Assembly (NCBI RefSeq): GCF_014656375.1
Contig: NZ_BNCH01000004.1
Location: 268,592-332,591, forward strand
Direction of reading: 5' to 3'
Origin: Aliiroseovarius zhejiangensis
GTDB lineage: Bacteria > Pseudomonadota > Alphaproteobacteria > Rhodobacterales > Rhodobacteraceae
DNA: 64,000 nt
The first letter of the stretch is position 1. Each line of letters opens with the position of its first letter. Both the position numbers and the translations under genes were made by a program. The notes below the pieces were generated by a model. The model was not told the DNA's origin, did no database searches, and saw only the letters and a program-made list of their open reading frames with translations. Positions 8,720-17,417 of this stretch are shown here, piece by piece.

Positions 8720-9193
8720 GTGGAAACACGACGGGCGGTGATGGAAGATGCGGCAGACATCAGCATCTTCCTGAAAGAACTGGCAGACCTTGGGAAACGA
8801 AGCCGACCGTGGGACGAAGCGTTCGTTCGTGATTACTACATCAACAATCCCGATGGCATTCGATGCAGCGTGGCAGTGGACGACGATGGTACGATCCTTG
8901 GGATGCAGGCCCTGTCGCTTGCGGTGCCTGACAACAACTATGGGGTGACGCCCGGTTGGGGCATCATCGGCACGCATGTCAAACCAAATGCAGCCCGGCG
9001 CGGTGTCGGAAAAGCCCTGTTCGCCGCGACGACCAAGGCGGCTCGGGATGCAGGCCTCATGCATATCGACGCGACCATCGGGGCCACAAATGCCGAAGGG
9101 CTGGGGTATTATGAGGCGATGGGATTTCGCACTTACAGGACGAAGGACGGTGCAGTCTGCAAAAGGTTTCGCGTCCCTCAGGGCGCTGACTGA
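8720..9193 (+). CDS. GNAT family N-acetyltransferase
   Basis: A 157-residue GNAT enzyme. The acetyl-CoA loop is visible as KPNAARRGVGKALFAA near residue 95, followed by GYYEAMGFRTYR typical of the C-terminal strand-helix. I chose GTG 8720 because AGAGGA lies 6 bases upstream; the frame is open further upstream into the dehalogenase end. It follows the dehalogenase by 28 bases and is probably the last gene of that operon. It might acetylate a product or inhibitor of the pathway, but its acceptor cannot be told. Confidence 0.8.
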   Translation: METRRAVMEDAADISIFLKELADLGKRSRPWDEAFVRDYYINNPDGIRCSVAVDDDGTILGMQALSLAVPDNNYGVTPGWGIIGTHVKPNAARRGVGKALFAATTKAARDAGLMHIDATIGATNAEGLGYYEAMGFRTYRTKDGAVCKRFRVPQGAD

Positions 9194-9205
9194 TCCAGCC
9201 CGGCG

Positions 9206-10594
9206 CTAATCGGCATGGGCGACTTCTTTCGGTAGGGTCAGAATGAACGTGGTGCCGTCAGGGCCGGTCTTCTCCAACGCCAATGTGCCCCCGTGTCCGC
9301 GCGCCAGTTCGGCGGCGATGGCAAGCCCAAGGCCAGATCCGCCACGGCGGTTGGTGCCGGCAAAGGGTTGGAACAGATGGTCCTGCGTGGGCTTGGGCAG
9401 GCCCGGCCCGGTGTCCGCCACCCGGATTTGCCAATCATCCTTGGTCTCGGTCGCCTGCACGGCGATCTCGCCGGGTTTGCCGGTGGCCACGATCGCCTGA
9501 CGCGCATTCCGCACGAGGTTAGACAGGATCCGGTAAAGCTGTTCCGGGTCCGCGCGCAGGGTCATGCCTGTTGGGATGTCCTCGGCAAAGGACACGTCAT
9601 GATCGCCCGCCGCCAGGCGTTCACTGTCAAAGATGTCGCCTGCAAGATCCGCCAGAACCACCCATCCCAGCGATGGCGCAGGCTCTTCCGCCTTGCCGAA
9701 GGTCAGGGTGTTCTCACAGAGGCTGACCGCGCGTTGGATCGAGTTCACGAGCTTCGGCCCCACCCGTTTCACCATCGGATCCTTGCTGCTTTCCATGCGA
9801 TCCGCGAAAAGTTGGGCGGTGGTCAGGATGTTGCGCAAATCGTGGCTGATCCGGGCAACCGCCCCGCCAAGCTGCGCCAGCCGTTCCTTTTGCTTCAGCG
9901 CCCCGGTCAGATCGGTCTGAAGGCTTTTCAGGGCCAGCTCCGCTTCGCGCAGCTCGGTCACATTGGTGCTGGGCTGGATAATCCGGCGCGCGTCTTCGGG
10001 GTCGATGGCATAGTCCTTCATGTTGCCCACCACCCGCTTGATCGGCCGCACCATGAGCGAACGCACCGCGACAAACAAAAGCCCCGCGGTAATCACCGAA
10101 ATGACCGCCGACAGATAGAAGATGTTTCGGCCATATTCCAGCATCGCGCTGCGCAGCTTGCCGGTCATCATCGTGATCTCGATCACCAAGCCGCCTTCGC
10201 GCACCGGGTCGCCGATCACGCGGATCACCTCGGGTTCGGGGGTGAACAGGCGCGCCATGGCGTCTCGGATCAGGGAAAAGGGTGTCGACTGGCGCAGATC
10301 GAAACTTTTGTCGACCGGTTGCGGCATGGGCGAGGCCAACATCAACTCGCGCACTTCATCGCGGCGCAGAACGACGTTATAGACCTCGGCGTTTTCCAAG
10401 AGCTCGGCCTCCAGTTCCGGAGCGATCATGTCGTCGGCCAGAAGCACAAGCGATGCAATCTGCGCGCGCTCCAGCCGGGTGCGCAGGTAATCTTCGCGAA
10501 ACCGCGCCACCGACGGCACGAAGATCAGCACTTCGGCCAGCATGACGAACAGGGTCGTCAAGATCAGGAAACGGCCAGACAGGGTGTTGAACAC
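9206..10594 (-). CDS. Membrane sensor histidine kinase
   Basis: A 462-residue two-transmembrane kinase. TM1 is at about 8-29, a periplasmic sensor region at about 30-155, TM2 at about 157-180, then a HAMP-like linker. The H-box is ARISHDLRN with H251, followed by N-box LVRNARQA, G1 ADTGPGLP and G2 GGSGLGLAIA. All key kinase residues are present. No response regulator gene lies next to it, so its partner is elsewhere. It is convergent with the GNAT gene, 12 bases apart, and lies 24 bases downstream of the disulfide oxidoreductase on the same strand, so it may share that transcript. Confidence 0.9.
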   Translation of the reverse strand: MFNTLSGRFLILTTLFVMLAEVLIFVPSVARFREDYLRTRLERAQIASLVLLADDMIAPELEAELLENAEVYNVVLRRDEVRELMLASPMPQPVDKSFDLRQSTPFSLIRDAMARLFTPEPEVIRVIGDPVREGGLVIEITMMTGKLRSAMLEYGRNIFYLSAVISVITAGLLFVAVRSLMVRPIKRVVGNMKDYAIDPEDARRIIQPSTNVTELREAELALKSLQTDLTGALKQKERLAQLGGAVARISHDLRNILTTAQLFADRMESSKDPMVKRVGPKLVNSIQRAVSLCENTLTFGKAEEPAPSLGWVVLADLAGDIFDSERLAAGDHDVSFAEDIPTGMTLRADPEQLYRILSNLVRNARQAIVATGKPGEIAVQATETKDDWQIRVADTGPGLPKPTQDHLFQPFAGTNRRGGSGLGLAIAAELARGHGGTLALEKTGPDGTTFILTLPKEVAHAD

Positions 10595-10618
10595 GGCGCG
10601 CGCTCCGCTGTTTTCACA

Positions 10619-11989
10619 TCACGGTACGGCCCGTTGCACCAGACCGACAATCCGCTTGATCCAAGGGTTATCAAACAGTCGCGGCGAGAAATAGGCCCCC
10701 GCTGCACGTTTGCTGACTTCCGCCATCGTGGGATAGGGCGCGACCATCGCGGCGATCTGGCTCATTTTCAGGTTATTGGCCAGCGCCAGCGCCCAAAGAT
10801 TGATCATCTCGCCCGCGTCCGGCCCGACGATGGATGCGCCCACCGGGCGGCCCTTGACCACCATCACCTTGATCAGACCGTTGGTTTGTTGGGTGGCGAT
10901 GGCGCGATCATTGCCCGTGAAATCGAACCGGGCGACCTCAACCTTGTCGCCATGTTTTTCGCGCGCTTCGGCTTCGGTCAGACCGATTTGCGCCAGTTCG
11001 GGTGATGTGTACGTCGCCCACGGGATGTGGTCCGTGCGTTGCTTGGATGGCAGTCCAAACAGCATAGACCGGATGATGACCCCCGCGTGATACCCCGCCA
11101 CATGGGTGAATTGCAGCCCGCCCGCCACATCGCCAATGGCATAGATCTTGCGGTTCGTCGTGCGAAGGCTGTCGTCCACCTTGATGCCTGCACGCGTGGG
11201 TTCAATACCTGCGGCGTTCAGGTTCAGCTTGTCGGTGTTGGCTTTTCGCCCCACCGCCACCAGAAGGTGCGAGCCTTTAAAGACGCGACCGTCCTTCACC
11301 TCGACCTCAATCGCGCCAGCTTTGCCACGCACTTCGGCAGCCATCGCCTCCTCCTCGATAGCGATGCCCTCATCTCGCAGGGCATCCAACACCTGTGCCG
11401 CCATTTCCGGGTCGTCCTTGCCCAGCGCCTTGGCGCCTTCGATCACCGTCACCTCACAGCCCAGCCGCCGATGGGCCTGCGCCATCTCCAGTCCTATCGG
11501 ACCACCGCCAATGATCAGCAGGTGTTTGGGCTGTTCCTTCAGGTCAAAAAGCGCTTCGTTGGTCAGATACGGCACCTTGTCCAGCCCCGGAATCTGCGGC
11601 ACCAAAGGCGATGATCCGGTGGCGATCACGAAGCGGCGTGCTTCGATGATGTGGTCGCCTGCCTCGACCTCGGTTTCTGATGTGAATCGCCCGTACTCCT
11701 GAATGACACGCACACCCAGCCCTTCGAACCTCTCGACCGAATCGTGCGGCTCGATGGTCTCGATGGTTTTCTTGACATGGTCATGGGCATCGTCCCACCC
11801 CATCCCGACCTTTGCCGCGTGCAGCAGTGCCTTTGACGGCACACAGCCATAGTTCAGGCAGTCCCCTCCCATCTTGTGGCCTTCCAGAAGCACCACGGAC
11901 GCCCCCATCTGAACTGCGCCAGAGGTCACCGACAATCCGCCAGACCCGCCGCCGATGACGCAGAGGTCGACCTTGATCCGTTCGGCCAT
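10619..11989 (-). CDS. FAD-dependent pyridine nucleotide-disulfide oxidoreductase (mercuric-reductase/lipoamide-dehydrogenase-like)
   Basis: A 456-residue flavoprotein with FAD motif CVIGGGSGGLS at the N terminus and the redox pair C44-LNYG-C49 followed by VPSKA. The second nucleotide motif is LLIIGGGPIGLEMA, and the C-terminal dimerisation domain contains APYPTMAE. The last motif has Tyr where lipoamide dehydrogenases carry the catalytic His, and the C-terminal Cys pair of true MerA is absent. It is therefore neither a standard Lpd nor a mercury reductase. The TVP38 gene lies one base upstream on the same strand. These two families often occur together, and a link to redox or metal stress is inferred. 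Confidence 0.85.
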   Translation of the reverse strand: MAERIKVDLCVIGGGSGGLSVTSGAVQMGASVVLLEGHKMGGDCLNYGCVPSKALLHAAKVGMGWDDAHDHVKKTIETIEPHDSVERFEGLGVRVIQEYGRFTSETEVEAGDHIIEARRFVIATGSSPLVPQIPGLDKVPYLTNEALFDLKEQPKHLLIIGGGPIGLEMAQAHRRLGCEVTVIEGAKALGKDDPEMAAQVLDALRDEGIAIEEEAMAAEVRGKAGAIEVEVKDGRVFKGSHLLVAVGRKANTDKLNLNAAGIEPTRAGIKVDDSLRTTNRKIYAIGDVAGGLQFTHVAGYHAGVIIRSMLFGLPSKQRTDHIPWATYTSPELAQIGLTEAEAREKHGDKVEVARFDFTGNDRAIATQQTNGLIKVMVVKGRPVGASIVGPDAGEMINLWALALANNLKMSQIAAMVAPYPTMAEVSKRAAGAYFSPRLFDNPWIKRIVGLVQRAVP

Positions 11990-11990
11990 G

Positions 11991-12734
11991 TCAGGTTCCT
12001 TTCCGGAAATGCTTCAGCACCATGGGCAGCGCAGCCAGTGCCGCCAGACCCAGCATGGGTAACAGAATGTGAGGTTCAAAGATGATGCCCAGGTCGGGCG
12101 TTTCTTCTCGGGCGAACACCTCACTCAGACCTGCACCGACCGAGGTATAGACCAAGCCACCTGGGATGATGCCCAGAAAAGTCGAAATCACAAAACGATG
12201 CAGCGGCACGCCGACAAGGGCCGGGATCAGATTGGCGACAAAAAAGGGAACCGCCGGGACCAGCCGGATCAGAAACAGAACCGACCACTGGTTCTCGTCG
12301 ATGCCATCCTTGATCGCTTTTATCTTCCCTTCGCTGGTCTCCATCCGCGCGGCCAGCTTCTCGCCCAACCCCCAGCGGGCGGCCAGAAAGATGATCGTGG
12401 CCCCGATCGTGGCCGCCGTGACATTGAACAAGACACCGGGAAAGGTCGCGAAAAGGAAGCCGCCGGTCAGCGTGGCAATGGTCGCGCCGGGAAGCGAGAA
12501 ACCGACGATCACGACGTAAGCCAGGATAAAGACAAGCACCGTCATCAGGTAATTGGCATCCCGAAACGCCAACAGCGCCTCGCGGTTCTGCGCCAGCGTC
12601 TCAAAGCTCAGGTAGTCACGCAGAGTGAATGCCCCGACAAGCGCCACGATGGCGATCGCGATCAGCGGCAGACGGCGCAGCATGGGATGCTGGGCCTGTT
12701 TCCGCGTCTGGGAGTTCTGTTCGGTCATCATCAT
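11991..12734 (-). CDS. TVP38/TMEM64 (DedA-like) family inner-membrane protein
   Basis: A 247-residue membrane protein with about six hydrophobic segments. The SNARE-associated core is visible as VIVGFSLPGATIATLTGGFLF-like sequence near residues 70-95 and LIRLVPAVPFFVANLIPAL near 155-175. I placed the start at ATG 12734, the first of three consecutive ATGs, with GGAAACG upstream; the frame stays open to 12821. It is separated from the disulfide oxidoreductase by one base. Family members are thought to act in lipid scrambling or membrane homeostasis; the role of this pair is not known to me. Confidence 0.85.
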   Translation of the reverse strand: MMMTEQNSQTRKQAQHPMLRRLPLIAIAIVALVGAFTLRDYLSFETLAQNREALLAFRDANYLMTVLVFILAYVVIVGFSLPGATIATLTGGFLFATFPGVLFNVTAATIGATIIFLAARWGLGEKLAARMETSEGKIKAIKDGIDENQWSVLFLIRLVPAVPFFVANLIPALVGVPLHRFVISTFLGIIPGGLVYTSVGAGLSEVFAREETPDLGIIFEPHILLPMLGLAALAALPMVLKHFRKGT

Positions 12735-12892
12735 CTGCGTTTCCGCGGCAAGGGCGGCAAGACGCCGCGTTGATCTGATCAGAGGATGGGGGGAAAGCCG
12801 CCCCTTGCCCACCCCCATCACGCGTGGTTGAACGGGGCTGACAAAATCGTTCCTGCCTGTAACAAAGGCTGAAAATTTCTGTCATCTGGCAT

Positions 12893-12921
12893 TTGACTCG
12901 CCCGTCAATGCCCCCTATAGA
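12893..12921 (+). promoter_or_regulatory. Sigma-70-type promoter of rpmH-rnpA-yidD
   Basis: TTGACT (12893-12898) and TATAGA (12916-12921) are separated by 17 bases, giving a 5' leader of about 58 bases before rpmH. It is one of the clearest promoters in the window and uses the same TATAGA as the rpmC promoter at 45461. Confidence 0.75.
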
Positions 12922-12985
12922 CCGGACTTCGAATGACACACGCTCCGAATCCACCGGGATTGGGGGCACATGACGGAGACGGGCG

Positions 12986-13120
12986 ATGAAACGCACCTAC
13001 CAACCTTCGAACCTGGTTCGCAAACGCCGCCACGGCTTCCGTGCGCGTATGGCAACGAAAGCCGGTCGCAAGATTCTGAACGCACGTCGCGCACGTGGCC
13101 GGAAGTCGCTGAGCGCATAA
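12986..13120 (+). CDS. rpmH: 50S ribosomal protein L34
   Basis: A 44-residue basic protein starting [18 protein letters not shown] and ending GRKSLSA, the standard bacterial L34. It is the first gene of the rpmH-rnpA-yidD unit and is preceded by ACGGAGACGGGCG, which provides a ribosome binding site. It binds 23S rRNA in the large subunit. Confidence 0.97.
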
Positions 13121-13137
13121 GCGCCGGGGCTGCAGGC

Positions 13138-13578
13138 ATGTCTGCGCCCAAAGCTGACAACACGAAGACCGCCGGGGCCGAAGGGCCTGCGGCGGTTTCC
13201 GTTTGGGCGGACGGTCCGGATCTGGTCACCCTGACCCAGCGGCGGGACTTTCTGGCCGCCGCGCGGGCCAGACGCGCCCCCGCCCCCGCCTTTCTGCTGC
13301 AAGGCCGCAAGCGCCGGGACACGGAACCCGTGCCATCTGCGCAAATCCGCATTGGTTTCACCTGTTCCAAAAAGGTCGGCAATGCTGTCGCCCGCAACCG
13401 TGCCAAACGCCGCTTGAGGGCCCTTGCCCGTGAGGTTCTGCCGATCCATGGCCTACCCGGTTGGGACTACGTGCTGATCGGTCGCGCTGAAAAAACCGCC
13501 GGTCGTGATTATGTTGATCTGACAGCGGACCTTGTCCGCGCCATCAACCAGATCCACACTCCGCGCCAGAAATCATGA
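13138..13578 (+). CDS. rnpA: Ribonuclease P protein component
   Basis: A 146-residue basic protein, the protein subunit of RNase P that matures tRNA 5' ends. The family signature appears as [20 protein letters not shown] near residues 70-88, followed by WDYVLIGR. The N terminus has an acidic, low-complexity lead (residues 1-28) before [10 protein letters not shown], somewhat longer than in E. coli. I chose ATG 13138, 17 bases after rpmH; a GTG at about residue 22 is an alternative. Its last codons overlap yidD (ATGA). Confidence 0.93.
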   Translation: MSAPKADNTKTAGAEGPAAVSVWADGPDLVTLTQRRDFLAAARARRAPAPAFLLQGRKRRDTEPVPSAQIRIGFTCSKKVGNAVARNRAKRRLRALAREVLPIHGLPGWDYVLIGRAEKTAGRDYVDLTADLVRAINQIHTPRQKS

Positions 13579-13823
13579 CCCCCGCCGCTTATCTTCTGTC
13601 CCTGCCCATCCGGGCCTATCGTCTGGTGCTGAGCCCGTGGGTCGGCTGGAGCTGTCGCTATCAACCCACTTGCAGCGCCTATGCGCTTGAGGCGCTGCAG
13701 ACGCACGGCGCGATAAAGGGCGGCTGGATGGCCGCCAAACGGATCGCACGCTGCAACCCGTGGGGGTCGTGCGGTTATGACCCGGTGCCGGGCACGGATT
13801 GCGATCACAACCGACCCGACTGA
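13575..13823 (+). CDS. yidD: Membrane protein insertion efficiency factor YidD
   Basis: An 82-residue protein with the YidD core: an N-terminal amphipathic helix ([10 protein letters not shown]) followed by [15 protein letters not shown] and a basic [14 protein letters not shown]. It assists YidC-dependent membrane insertion. It overlaps rnpA by four bases. Unlike many genomes, yidC does not follow directly: 3.6 kb with five other coding sequences intervene. Confidence 0.95.
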   Translation: MTPAAYLLSLPIRAYRLVLSPWVGWSCRYQPTCSAYALEALQTHGAIKGGWMAAKRIARCNPWGSCGYDPVPGTDCDHNRPD

Positions 13824-13872
13824 GCCGGATGTTGCCGAATCGCCACATACTGCGGCATTCGGAACACATTTC

Positions 13873-13900
13873 TTGAAATCTACGGTCACCGCACTAAAAC
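13873..13900 (+). promoter_or_regulatory. Candidate promoter of the 22-codon ORF / DUF1127-like unit
   Basis: TTGAAA (13873-13878) and TAAAAC (13895-13900), 16 bases apart, lie 39 bases before the 22-codon ORF. The CTTGAAA start also resembles heat-shock sigma (RpoH) -35 boxes. The -10 box is imperfect, so this is tentative. Confidence 0.4.
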
Positions 13901-13939
13901 GACACCACCTGAAACGCTCGCAACAGAAGGAGGCGTTAC

Positions 13940-14008
13940 ATGACCAGCACCAGCGCACGTCCTTTCGCCTGCCGCGTTACGGGTCTGTGGGGCATATCCG
14001 CCTCGTAA
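13940..14008 (+). CDS. Possible 22-residue leader peptide or small protein
   Basis: A 22-codon ORF (MTSTSARPFACRVTGLWGIS, then AS) with a near-perfect ribosome binding site, AAGGAGG at 13928-13934. It begins 116 bases after yidD and ends 155 bases before the first DUF1127-like gene. I recognise no homologue. The strong translation signal on so short a frame suggests a leader peptide or a small protein; chance is possible. Confidence 0.4.
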   Translation: MTSTSARPFACRVTGLWGISAS

Positions 14009-14163
14009 TCCCCGGATTGCGCGCCTAACGGCCCCGCAAAACCGCCCGAACGGGCTTGCCGACATTTCTGACACCCGACCTGACGCGACGCCCTGGCTGT
14101 GTCCGCGGCAGGCTGCGGTATCGGCGTGTCCTTCCAACCATAATTCCAAACACGAGGGCCGGT

Positions 14164-14409
14164 ATGCCTACCGGTAACCAACCCATGATGGACTCCAACT
14201 TCCAATCCGAGCCTTTGCGGCTCAACGATCTGATCGACGATCTGGTCGCGCGGCATGGCATGTGGCGTGTCGTCCGCGTCCTGATTGCACGAATTGCAAG
14301 CCCGCGCGCCCGGCGACCGCTGACGGACAACCTGTCCGATCACCTGCGGCGGGACATCGGGCTTCCGCCCAGCCACCCTCCACCAAATGTGCCTGAACCG
14401 CGATTCTGA
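14164..14409 (+). CDS. Small DUF1127-like protein, first of a tandem pair
   Basis: An 81-residue basic protein. Residues about 25-70 resemble DUF1127: ARHGMWRVVRVLIAR, then an Arg-rich linker and HLRRDIGLPP at the end. GAGGG lies 5 bases before the ATG at 14164. The same layout recurs in the gene at 14516, so the two are diverged duplicates. Some alphaproteobacterial DUF1127 proteins are small stress-related RNA-binding proteins; whether this one is cannot be told. The N-terminal 24 residues are not shared with its neighbour. Confidence 0.7.
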   Translation: MPTGNQPMMDSNFQSEPLRLNDLIDDLVARHGMWRVVRVLIARIASPRARRPLTDNLSDHLRRDIGLPPSHPPPNVPEPRF

Positions 14410-14416
14410 TCAATCA

Positions 14417-14440
14417 GCCCCGCAGTTCCGGCTGCGGGGC
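14417..14440 (+). terminator. Strong hairpin after first DUF1127-like gene
   Basis: GCCCCGCAG-ttccgg-CTGCGGGGC forms a 9-bp stem with a 6-base loop, 8 bases after the stop codon. There is no T-run, so it may be an attenuator or RNA-stability element rather than a classical terminator. Confidence 0.5.
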
Positions 14441-14458
14441 AGCGTTCAGAAAACGTTT

Positions 14459-14480
14459 GACCTCAAGTCAGGTTGAGGTC
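14459..14480. repeat. Second inverted repeat between the DUF1127-like genes
   Basis: GACCTCAA-gtcagg-TTGAGGTC is an 8-bp perfect stem with a 6-base loop, 19 bases after the first hairpin. It could be an RNA hairpin upstream of the second gene or a protein-binding palindrome. Confidence 0.45.
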
Positions 14481-14515
14481 CGACAAGACATGATCATCGC
14501 AACAGGAGATCGAAA

Positions 14516-14749
14516 ATGACCGACACATTGTCCCTTCCGCCCCGCCCTCGAAAAACACCTTTTCGGCTTGAGGCGACACTGGTCGGCCTGATCCGCAGGC
14601 ATGGCCGGTGGCGTGTGATCCGAGCTGCCCTGTTCGCCCGACCTCGCCGGCCGCTGTATCTGGATGATCTGCCTCCCGGCCTTCGCCGCGACATGGGGCT
14701 TCCCGCGGATGGGCGCGCCAAGGCTCATCCCTGGCACGACCTGCGTTAG
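14516..14749 (+). CDS. Small DUF1127-like protein, second of a tandem pair
   Basis: A 77-residue basic protein with ribosome binding site [26 protein letters not shown] followed by [18 protein letters not shown] matches the DUF1127 pattern better than its upstream neighbour. It ends 55 bases before ttcA. The pair may form an RNA-binding or stress-linked module as described for other DUF1127 members; this is family knowledge, not shown here. Confidence 0.75.
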   Translation: MTDTLSLPPRPRKTPFRLEATLVGLIRRHGRWRVIRAALFARPRRPLYLDDLPPGLRRDMGLPADGRAKAHPWHDLR

Positions 14750-14804
14750 GCGGCGCGCTTCGGTGCGCAGCCAAACGTCTGAACGCTTGCCAGAGGCCCC
14801 CAAA

Positions 14805-15698
14805 ATGCTTAGACGCCCGCTCATGACCGATCTCATGCCCGACCAATTGGACGACATTCATCCGCTGTTTCACGGCGCGCCTTCCAGCACCGAGTTCAAG
14901 AAGCTGCGCAAGCGTATCATACGCAATGTGCGCGAGGCGCTGGACCAATATGGGATGGTCGAGCGCGGGGCGAAATGGCTGGTCTGTCTGTCTGGTGGCA
15001 AGGACAGCTACACGATGCTGGCCGCCCTGCACGAGCTGCAATGGCGGGGTGTCTTGCCGGTCGAGTTGCTGGCCTGCAATCTCGATCAGGGCCAACCGGG
15101 CTTTCCCGCGACCGTCCTGCCCGAGTTTCTGCAAAAGATGCAGGTGCCACACCGGATCGAATACGAAGACACCTATTCCATCGTGATGGACAAGATACCG
15201 CAAGGCCGCACCTTCTGTTCGCTCTGCTCGCGTCTGCGCCGGGGAAACCTTTATCGGATCGCGCGTGAAGAAGGCTGTTCCGCCGTGGTGTTAGGCCATC
15301 ACCGCGATGATATTCTGGAGACTTTCTTCATGAACCTGTTTCACGGCGGACGGCTGGCCACAATGCCGCCGAAGCTCGTGAACGAAGAAGGCGACCTGTT
15401 CGTCTATCGCCCCCTTGCCCATGTGGCCGAGGAGGATTGCGAAAGATTCGCGACCCAGATGAACTATCCCATCATTCCCTGTGACCTGTGCGGCTCGCAG
15501 GACGGATTGCAGCGTCAGCAGGTGAAAAAGATCCTAGACGGGTGGGAGGCCAACTTTCCCGGCCGTCGCCAGATCATGTTCAAGGCCTTGATGAACACGC
15601 GCCCCAGCCACCTTCTTGATCCGCAACTGTTTGATTTCAAAGACCTGACGCTGGCGACAGCGCAGGATGCGGACAGCGATACAAACAATTCGCGGTAA
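14805..15698 (+). CDS. ttcA: tRNA 2-thiocytidine(32) synthetase TtcA
   Basis: A 297-residue PP-loop ATPase that thiolates cytidine 32 of certain tRNAs using an iron-sulfur cluster. The PP-loop [12 protein letters not shown] is at residues 61-72, the first Cys pair is C138-SL-C141, and PCDLCGSQ lies near residue 231. The adenylation region [17 protein letters not shown] is intact. ATG 14805 has AGAGG 8 bases upstream; ATG 14823 is an alternative start. Confidence 0.93.
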   Translation: MLRRPLMTDLMPDQLDDIHPLFHGAPSSTEFKKLRKRIIRNVREALDQYGMVERGAKWLVCLSGGKDSYTMLAALHELQWRGVLPVELLACNLDQGQPGFPATVLPEFLQKMQVPHRIEYEDTYSIVMDKIPQGRTFCSLCSRLRRGNLYRIAREEGCSAVVLGHHRDDILETFFMNLFHGGRLATMPPKLVNEEGDLFVYRPLAHVAEEDCERFATQMNYPIIPCDLCGSQDGLQRQQVKKILDGWEANFPGRRQIMFKALMNTRPSHLLDPQLFDFKDLTLATAQDADSDTNNSR

Positions 15699-15812
15699 TA
15701 TTCCGTCGTTCATTAACCTCTGATTGACCACACGTTCCTACTTTGTCCCAAGGCAAGGGGTGCCGACGCGTTGCCGCCTTGCACGTATGACGCGCGACAA
15801 AAGGAACCTGTC

Positions 15813-17345
15813 ATGGCGATCGTTCAGGGTGCTGAGCAAGTGAAATCAAGTATTCGCGCGGTCTTGAAGGCTCCGCATCTGGCGGCATTCCTGCCCGCCA
15901 CGATGATCTTTGCATACTGGTATGGTGGCGAATCCCTGATGGTGCTGGTCGCCATCCTGTTTCCGGGGCTTTTGGCCATTGGCGGCGCGGTGACCCGGCC
16001 GGCGACCGCTTCACCGCGAAGGATCGACGCAGTCACAGGGTTGCCCAAACGGGACAGACTGCTGGAACATCTGGATCGCGGGTTTGAACCCGACGCGGCA
16101 TTCGAAAAATCCTGTCTGGTTCTGGAAATCGACGATTTCGAGAAGCTGACTCAGCAACTCGGTCGTGCGGGAACCGAACATATCTGCCGCACCGTCTCAG
16201 ACCGGCTGCGGTCCGCGCTGCGCGAATCCGACCTGATCTGTGCGCTTGAGGCAGGCCGGTTTGGCCTGTCGATCGACAAACGCCAACGCGCGGATCTGGA
16301 AGCCACGTTGCAACTGGCCGCCCGCCTTCAAGCCACGGTCAGCGAACCGATTTCGCTGGAACAGACACGCGTCCTGCTGTCGTCCTGCATTGGCTTCGCA
16401 TTGCCCGGACGCGCACCCGGGGCAAGCGGCGATGCGCTTCTGGCCGCTGCCGAAAGCGCGCTGTCCGTCGCAACGCAGGCTGGGCCGGGGTCGATTCGCG
16501 CCTATTCCAACGGCATGGCGCCACGTGTCGGGCGCGTCGAACACAATCGCGAAGCGTTGCTTCGCGCTTTGGATGAAGGCCAGATAGCACCCTGGTTTCA
16601 GCCCCAGGTCTGCGTGAAAACCGGTCGCCTTACCGGGTGCGAAGCGCTGGCTCGCTGGCAGCACCCGACAATGGGATTGATCGCCCCCGGTGCATTTCTG
16701 CCAGCGATCGCCAAGGCGGGTCTGTTGGAGCGACTGGGTGAAGTCGTACTGTACGGCGCGCTGTCCGCCCTGCGTGACTGGGATCGGGAAGGGCTGACCG
16801 TTCCAACCGTGGCAATCAATGTCTCGGCCGAAGAACTGAACAATCCCTGCCTGAGCGACAAGATCAGGTGGGAACTGGATCGATTCGACATCGCCTCATC
16901 GCGTCTAGTGGTCGAGATTCTCGAGGATGTGATCACCCAAACCGAAGACGATATCGCGATCCACAACGTCAACGCCCTGGCCGAGATTGGATGCAAGATA
17001 GACCTCGACGATTTTGGCACCGGCAACGCCGCCATCGCCAGCATCGCCCGGTTCAACGTGCACCGGATCAAGATCGACCGCTCGTTCGTGACCCATATCG
17101 ACAGCGATGCTGACCAGCAGAACATGTTTTCGGCCATCCTGACCATTGCGAACCAATTGAAGGTCGGCACGGTGGCCGAAGGCGTCGAAACACATGCCGA
17201 GCACGCGATGCTGGTCAAACTGGGTTGCGATCACGCGCAAGGTTATTCGATTGCCAAGCCGATGCCGGCCGCCGCGTTTCCGGAATGGGTACTTGGGCGG
17301 GGCCAAAACCAGGCGACAGAACAGGACATCCCCAAACTTGCCTGA
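15813..17345 (+). CDS. Membrane-anchored EAL phosphodiesterase with degenerate GGDEF domain
   Basis: A 510-residue protein predicted to degrade cyclic-di-GMP. Two hydrophobic segments at about 22-60 anchor it. The GGDEF domain (about 72-225) has EAGRFG at 146-151 in place of GGDEF, so it should not synthesise c-di-GMP. The EAL domain (about 245-490) keeps CEALARWQHP (EAL at 277-279), AINVSAEEL, DDFGTGNAAI, KIDRSFV and AEGVET, so it looks active. AAGGA lies 7 bases before ATG 15813. It stands alone between ttcA and yidC. Confidence 0.88.
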   Translation: MAIVQGAEQVKSSIRAVLKAPHLAAFLPATMIFAYWYGGESLMVLVAILFPGLLAIGGAVTRPATASPRRIDAVTGLPKRDRLLEHLDRGFEPDAAFEKSCLVLEIDDFEKLTQQLGRAGTEHICRTVSDRLRSALRESDLICALEAGRFGLSIDKRQRADLEATLQLAARLQATVSEPISLEQTRVLLSSCIGFALPGRAPGASGDALLAAAESALSVATQAGPGSIRAYSNGMAPRVGRVEHNREALLRALDEGQIAPWFQPQVCVKTGRLTGCEALARWQHPTMGLIAPGAFLPAIAKAGLLERLGEVVLYGALSALRDWDREGLTVPTVAINVSAEELNNPCLSDKIRWELDRFDIASSRLVVEILEDVITQTEDDIAIHNVNALAEIGCKIDLDDFGTGNAAIASIARFNVHRIKIDRSFVTHIDSDADQQNMFSAILTIANQLKVGTVAEGVETHAEHAMLVKLGCDHAQGYSIAKPMPAAAFPEWVLGRGQNQATEQDIPKLA

Positions 17346-17417
17346 GGCAGCGATCCTCAAGATTGCGCGCGCCCTGCGCCCTAAAACTGCTTGACCTTTT
17401 GCGCCCTGCCCTGTTGA

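Noticed and set aside
10619..11989. Mercuric reductase merA
   Set aside because: No N-terminal heavy-metal domain, no C-terminal Cys pair and no other mer genes.
14009..14515. Possible cuckoo-type small RNA with CCUCCUCCC loops downstream of DUF1127 genes
   Set aside because: I looked for the CCTCCTCCC motif and found none in this interval, so I only report the unnamed hairpins.
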